In this document: in pieces, positions 59,835 through 64,000 of the stretch
Position numbering within the stretch: position 1 is the stretch's first letter
How the letters are laid out: the number at the start of each line of letters is the position of its first letter
Source of the DNA: JAGOEF01 sp029564465
GTDB lineage: Bacteria; Bacteroidota; Bacteroidia; Bacteroidales; ML635J-15
NCBI GenBank assembly: GCA_029564465.1
Contig: JAKQPY010000062.1
Span: forward strand, 6,952-70,951
Reading direction: 5' to 3'
DNA length: 64,000 bases
Program-made: the position numbers and the translations under genes
Notes under the pieces: model-generated
Database searches by the model: none
What the model saw: the letters and a program-made list of their open reading frames with translations, nothing else
Told to the model about the DNA's origin: nothing

Positions 59835-62800
59835 ATGACAACAACCAGCCCTTTCGAAATGTCATTAAAAAGAAAAAACCGGTTAATTAAACTGAGTTTC
59901 GTTTTAAGCTTACTTATTTTCATGGTAAGCCCCCACGTGTCGCATAGCCAAACTACGGTACAAATCGGAAGTGGATCGAATGAAGACTATTACTTCCCCA
60001 TATTGAGTTGTTATGGTTACAATTACTCACAACAAATATATCTGGCCAGCGAAATTACAGCAGGCGGAGGTAGCCCGGGAATGGAAATTAACACGCTCCG
60101 GTTTTATTACAGATACGGAGGCGAAGATTTTTCAACATGGCAGGACTGGACCATATATTTAGGAAACACTACTCAGTCAGGCTTTACCGACAATAGCAAC
60201 TGGATACCAATCAGTACAATGACACAGGTTTTCAATGGCCAAATAGGAAGTCTCACCGGATATAGCTGGATGGAAATTACCCTGGCCACCCCTTTTGTTT
60301 ACACAGGCGATAATATTGTTGTTGCCATTGATGAAAACACACCCTACTGGAGCTGCACTGCTCTATGGAGTGTGTTTGACTCAGGCTCAGGAAGGGGCTT
60401 GTTGTATTATGATGATTATAATAATCCGGACCCCAACGCTCCGCCTGCGGCAAACTACGGTCCCTCCGCAAATATATCACAAATACAGTTTGTGGCAGGC
60501 ACAGCTTCTTGTCTGACGCCCACCGCATTGACTTTTTCTGATATTACAACCAACTCGGCAGTTATCAACTGGACAGCTTCTGCATCGAATCCCACCGAGG
60601 GTTACGACATCTACTACAGCACCTCAGTATCAGTTCCAAATGCAGCCACAACGCCATCGGCATCGGTTGCATCCGGTGCGACAAGTTATAATCTGACCGG
60701 TCTCAGTGCTGCTACAAATTACTATGTCTGGGTTCGGGCAAACTGCGGCGCCGGGGATCTAAGTGCCTGGTCTACACCCGTTTCTTTCACAACCATATCT
60801 TGCTACGAAGCCGACAAATGTAATTTCACATTCAACCTGTATGATTCCTACGGTGATGGCTGGAATGGAAACAGCATCGACATAATTCAAGCCGGGTCTT
60901 TTGTTCAGAATTTAACCTTAGGTGGGGGTAGCTCTGGTTCATTTACCGTAGCTCTTTGTCCCAACCTGAATACCAATATCGTATTCCATACGGGAGACTG
61001 GATTGAAGAAGCGTCATTCGAAATACTTACCCCCTGGGGCGAGTCCATTTATTACGGTGGCGGGTTTTCGGTATATTCCAATAATCAGGTTGTTTACAAC
61101 TGGATAACAGAGTGTGTGCCTCCTACCTGCCCAAAAGTTACCAATGTCACAGGCAATTCCATTACCAACCATACGGCCCAAATTACATGGAACGAAACAG
61201 GAACAGCAAGTCTTTGGGATATTATTTATGGGTACAATGGGTTTGACCTGAATACCGATGGTGTTTTGGTACAGGGACTTACAACGACTCAATATCAACT
61301 CACAGGTTTAGATGCACTTACCTACTATGATGTATATGTACGGGCCGATTGTGGCGAAGGAGATCTGAGCCTTTGGAGAGGTCCTTATACTTTTACAACC
61401 CTAATTCCTTGTCCATCAATTAATTCAACAATACTAACAGATGCTACCTATGAATCAATCAGTATCGAAATTGAGGCAGCAGGAACCGAAACAGAATGGA
61501 ATGTTGTGTATGGGCCATCCGGGTTTAATTTCGTGGATGGAACATCAGTTTTGATTAGCGAAAATCCTTTTACCATCGACGGTTTATCCTCCGATACAGG
61601 TTATGATTTCTATATACAGGCCGAGTGCGGAGCTGACGGTACTTCTACCTATTATTTCGCAAACTATTCCACTACGGTTCCCTGTCCCGATGTTTGGTCT
61701 GTAACAATCAGCAATATTACGCACCAGGGAGCCGAAATATCCTGGTCAAATTCGTCGGTTCAGGATACATGGAATATTGAAGTAGGTTTGCCCGGATTTA
61801 TCCCCGGAACCGGATCGCAGGTACTTTCGTTTAACAGCATCAACGATAATCCGTTTGTAATTAGCACCGGTTTAGAGCCGGAAACCGAATATGTTGCCTA
61901 CGTGATGGCAGACTGTGGTGCTTTGGGGACGTCTGATTGGGTCGGCTCAGACAACTTTACGACCTTTCCTACCTGTATGGTTCCGGTTAATGTTGTAATC
62001 AGCGATGTTATGACCAATTCGGTTAATGTCAGCTGGACCGAAACAGGAACAGCAACTACCTGGAACCTGATATACGGACCAATAGGTTTCGATCCGCAAT
62101 CGGAAGGAACTTTCGTTGAGGGTCTCGTTGAAACGAATTTTCTGATTGAAGGTCTTACCGCTAATACACAGTATTCCTTGTATGTTCAGGCTGATTGTGG
62201 TGGGGGCGACATCAGCCACTGGAGTGTCATAAGCTCTTTCACTACTCCCTGCGACAATATCGAAGTATTTCCCTGGCTCGAAGAGTTTACTGTTTGGAGC
62301 GACATAACCAATTGCTGGGATCTTACCGGAGGTACCCGCATTGTTCAACAATACGGAGGAACAGCTGTCCGTGCTAATTTCTGGTCATGGTCTTCGGGAA
62401 GCACAGCGTATCTTACAACCCCGTTGATTGACATGTCGGACCTGATAAATCCACAGGTAGAATTCTATTGGTCTCACCGTTACCAAAGCACTTATCCCGA
62501 CGACCAGCTTAGTTTGCAGGTTTCCGATGATGATGGTGCCAATTGGACGGAGGTTTGGATGCTCACCGGGTCAGATTTTAATTCTGGAAGTAGTGCCGGG
62601 AATACAACTCCCGGTACTTATGTCAGCTCCGGAGTTATTGATTTGAGTTCATTTGGTGATATGATTTATGTGCGTTTCTACTTCGTATCCGACCATGGCC
62701 CCGATGTATTTATTAATAACATTGGTATTTTCGACTGGGTTTGCGATGCACCCGCAGACCTTAGCGTTTCGTCGGTGGATAACCACACAGCAAGCGTTTC

Positions 62801-63854
62801 GTGGACTGATGTTTCGGGTGAAGGCGTGGCGGATCTTGTTTACGGAGTGTCAGGCTTTGATCCCTTAACCGAGGGCACGATAATTTACGATGTAACCAAT
62901 CCGTACACACTCATCAGCCTTGATGCTGAAACTACATACGATGTGTATGTTCGTTCGGTTTGCGATTTGCAGGGAGAAAGTGCCTGGGTAGGCCCAGTAA
63001 GTTTTACAAGCCTGACAAACTGCGCGGAGCCAACCAATCTGAACACCTGGACGTTGGCGGCTACATCCGTAACTATTGGCTGGATTGATAACAGTGGCGA
63101 AGGGCTTGCTGATGTTGTGTATGGAAATCAGGGATTTAACCCTGATAATGAGGGAACATTGGTAACCAATGCCACAAACCCTTATATAATTACGGGATTG
63201 ACGCCACAAACATCATATAGTATATATGTGCGTTCCGTTTGTGCCCTGACGGCCGAAAGTGTTTGGGTTGGACCGCTAGATTTTACCACTTCGGGTGTTC
63301 TCAACAATGAGACTGAAATATTGAGCTACAGCTTTGGCCCCACTGTGGATTACGAACCTGCAACGATTGATAATAATGCCAAAACGGTTGTCCTGTATGT
63401 GGTAGAAGGCACCGATTTAACAAATCAAATTGCCACCTATACCCTCAGTGCCGGAGCAACTGCCAGCATTGCCACGATACCTCAGTTCAGTGGAACAACG
63501 GCCAATAATTTTACCAACGGGCCGCTTACCTACCTGGTAACAGCGGAAGATGGGACTACTCAAAACTGGTCAGTAACTGCCATGATCTGGGTGGGAATCG
63601 ATGAAGTAAGCCATTTCGACATGCAAATTCTACCCAACCCCAACAACGGAAAATTCATCCTGAGCATCAATCATTCCGATGATCGGTGCCGATATGAAAT
63701 GTACGACATCAGTGGTCGGATTATCGCCGCTGAAACATTAACAGGAAGTGGCAGGATGGTGAAAAATTTCGATCTGGACTTAGCCCCCGGAGCCTATTAT
63801 ATACGGCTTATTTCCGGCACACGGATTACAACACAAAAAGTAATTATTGAATAA
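59835..63854 (+). CDS. Large secreted fibronectin-III protein with T9SS sorting domain
   Basis: The 1339-residue protein has a signal peptide (residues 22-40, LSFVLSLLIFMVSPHVSHSQ) and an N-terminal beta domain of about 185 residues. There are seven fibronectin type III repeats (about 226-320, 428-524, 525-615, 617-711, 712-804, 970-1058, 1061-1153) whose last strand reads like YDVYVRADCGEGDLS. Between repeats 1 and 2 is a domain with DSYGDGWNG (about 337-345), and between 5 and 6 a MAM-like adhesin domain (about 806-968). A module of about 100 residues precedes the type IX sorting domain (ILPNPNNGKFILSI, then YEMYDISGRII, ending TTQKVIIE). It is predicted to be exported by the PorSS/T9SS and anchored or released at the surface. 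Role: adhesion or binding, unproven. Confidence 0.9.
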   Translation: MTTTSPFEMSLKRKNRLIKLSFVLSLLIFMVSPHVSHSQTTVQIGSGSNEDYYFPILSCYGYNYSQQIYLASEITAGGGSPGMEINTLRFYYRYGGEDFSTWQDWTIYLGNTTQSGFTDNSNWIPISTMTQVFNGQIGSLTGYSWMEITLATPFVYTGDNIVVAIDENTPYWSCTALWSVFDSGSGRGLLYYDDYNNPDPNAPPAANYGPSANISQIQFVAGTASCLTPTALTFSDITTNSAVINWTASASNPTEGYDIYYSTSVSVPNAATTPSASVASGATSYNLTGLSAATNYYVWVRANCGAGDLSAWSTPVSFTTISCYEADKCNFTFNLYDSYGDGWNGNSIDIIQAGSFVQNLTLGGGSSGSFTVALCPNLNTNIVFHTGDWIEEASFEILTPWGESIYYGGGFSVYSNNQVVYNWITECVPPTCPKVTNVTGNSITNHTAQITWNETGTASLWDIIYGYNGFDLNTDGVLVQGLTTTQYQLTGLDALTYYDVYVRADCGEGDLSLWRGPYTFTTLIPCPSINSTILTDATYESISIEIEAAGTETEWNVVYGPSGFNFVDGTSVLISENPFTIDGLSSDTGYDFYIQAECGADGTSTYYFANYSTTVPCPDVWSVTISNITHQGAEISWSNSSVQDTWNIEVGLPGFIPGTGSQVLSFNSINDNPFVISTGLEPETEYVAYVMADCGALGTSDWVGSDNFTTFPTCMVPVNVVISDVMTNSVNVSWTETGTATTWNLIYGPIGFDPQSEGTFVEGLVETNFLIEGLTANTQYSLYVQADCGGGDISHWSVISSFTTPCDNIEVFPWLEEFTVWSDITNCWDLTGGTRIVQQYGGTAVRANFWSWSSGSTAYLTTPLIDMSDLINPQVEFYWSHRYQSTYPDDQLSLQVSDDDGANWTEVWMLTGSDFNSGSSAGNTTPGTYVSSGVIDLSSFGDMIYVRFYFVSDHGPDVFINNIGIFDWVCDAPADLSVSSVDNHTASVSWTDVSGEGVADLVYGVSGFDPLTEGTIIYDVTNPYTLISLDAETTYDVYVRSVCDLQGESAWVGPVSFTSLTNCAEPTNLNTWTLAATSVTIGWIDNSGEGLADVVYGNQGFNPDNEGTLVTNATNPYIITGLTPQTSYSIYVRSVCALTAESVWVGPLDFTTSGVLNNETEILSYSFGPTVDYEPATIDNNAKTVVLYVVEGTDLTNQIATYTLSAGATASIATIPQFSGTTANNFTNGPLTYLVTAEDGTTQNWSVTAMIWVGIDEVSHFDMQILPNPNNGKFILSINHSDDRCRYEMYDISGRIIAAETLTGSGRMVKNFDLDLAPGAYYIRLISGTRITTQKVIIE

Positions 63855-63884
63855 GAAACCACTGATGTCCGATAAAAACTTTTA

Positions 63885-63921
63885 AAGAAGCCAGCGCATA
63901 AGTCTGGCTTCTTCGTTTTTT
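63885..63921 (+). terminator. Terminator downstream of the T9SS protein gene
   Basis: Stem aagaagccag (63885-63894) pairs with ctggcttctt (63904-63913) around a 9-base loop and is followed by a T-run at 63916-63921. It lies 30 bases after the stop codon. If the following reading frame is a transposase gene, this hairpin may instead belong to the left end of that element and shield it from read-through. Confidence 0.8.
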
Positions 63922-63951
63922 GTAGATTTGGTTTGCTAAAACTTTTCTACA

Positions 63952-64000
63952 ATGGATAAAAATACGCATTTTTTTGGAACCTCCGTTTTCGGACAGCTAA
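63952..64000 (+). CDS. Start of a gene cut by the window edge, possibly DUF4372/IS4-type transposase
   Basis: Only 16 codons are visible, reading MDKNTHFFGTSVFGQL. IS4-family transposases with an N-terminal DUF4372 domain in Bacteroidota often begin with a similar phrase (M-N-K-x-T-x-F-x-G-x-x-x-F-x-Q-L). This is pattern memory from a very short stretch, so the call is tentative. The reading frame continues to the end of the window. No terminal inverted repeat can be defined with one end only. Confidence 0.4.
   Translation, partial: MDKNTHFFGTSVFGQL

Noticed and set aside
60508..63295. DNA-level repeat array or CRISPR-like pattern in the T9SS protein gene
   Set aside because: The repeats are diverged fibronectin-III domains at the protein level only; no identical spaced DNA repeats were seen.

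Overview
This is a core-genome segment of a Bacteroidota bacterium, most likely from the Bacteroidales or a close environmental relative. Several features point there: a large secreted protein with a C-terminal type IX secretion sorting domain, a GldA-type ABC ATPase, paired outer-membrane genes of the DUF6089 type, the long (618 aa) form of IspG, near absence of Shine-Dalgarno sequences, and promoters of the Bacteroidota type (TTTG at -33, TAnnTTTG at -7). No rRNA, CRISPR array, prophage or complete insertion sequence is visible.

Positions 1-12000, almost all on the minus strand, hold the transcription and translation superoperon. Read right to left it is rpsU, a XerC/D-type recombinase, hpf, then a promoter and tRNA-Thr(TGT), tRNA-Tyr, tRNA-Gly, tRNA-Thr(GGT), tuf, tRNA-Trp, secE, nusG, rplK, rplA, rplJ, rplL, rpoB and a truncated rpoC. 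The tRNA-tuf part has the same order as the tufB locus of Escherichia coli. Strong hairpins sit between tuf and tRNA-Trp and between rplL and rpoB.

Positions 12100-33000 are mixed housekeeping and envelope genes: glmM; a tight three-gene set of membrane EEP nuclease, secreted NUC1 nuclease and propeller lipoprotein; a secreted cyclophilin; a YgjP-type metalloprotease; miaB; a Xaa-Pro aminopeptidase with ispG; an SDR/zinc-ribbon fusion next to a steroid 5-alpha-reductase-family protein; gldA; and a flavodoxin / SpoU methyltransferase / membrane protein / UbiD decarboxylase run.

Positions 33000-41500 hold mutL, two tandem rhomboid proteases, a radical SAM protein, recX, a DUF2797 protein, a GH3-family protein and pdxJ. 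Positions 41476-51423 form an envelope-biogenesis cluster on the plus strand: CBS protein, a one-POTRA outer-membrane protein, nadK, two DUF6089-like proteins, uppS, bamA, two Skp/OmpH chaperones and murI. Together these link undecaprenyl-phosphate and D-glutamate supply with beta-barrel assembly. Positions 51477-59400 hold a LytTR regulator, a class III aminotransferase, the parE-parC-aroK operon and lptB.

The window closes with a 1339-residue fibronectin-III/T9SS surface protein and the first 49 bases of what looks like a DUF4372/IS4-family transposase. I found no clearly new defence or mobile system. The best leads are the SDR/zinc-ribbon plus 5-alpha-reductase pair, the coupled nuclease operon, the altered MutL endonuclease motif, and the terminator abutting murI.
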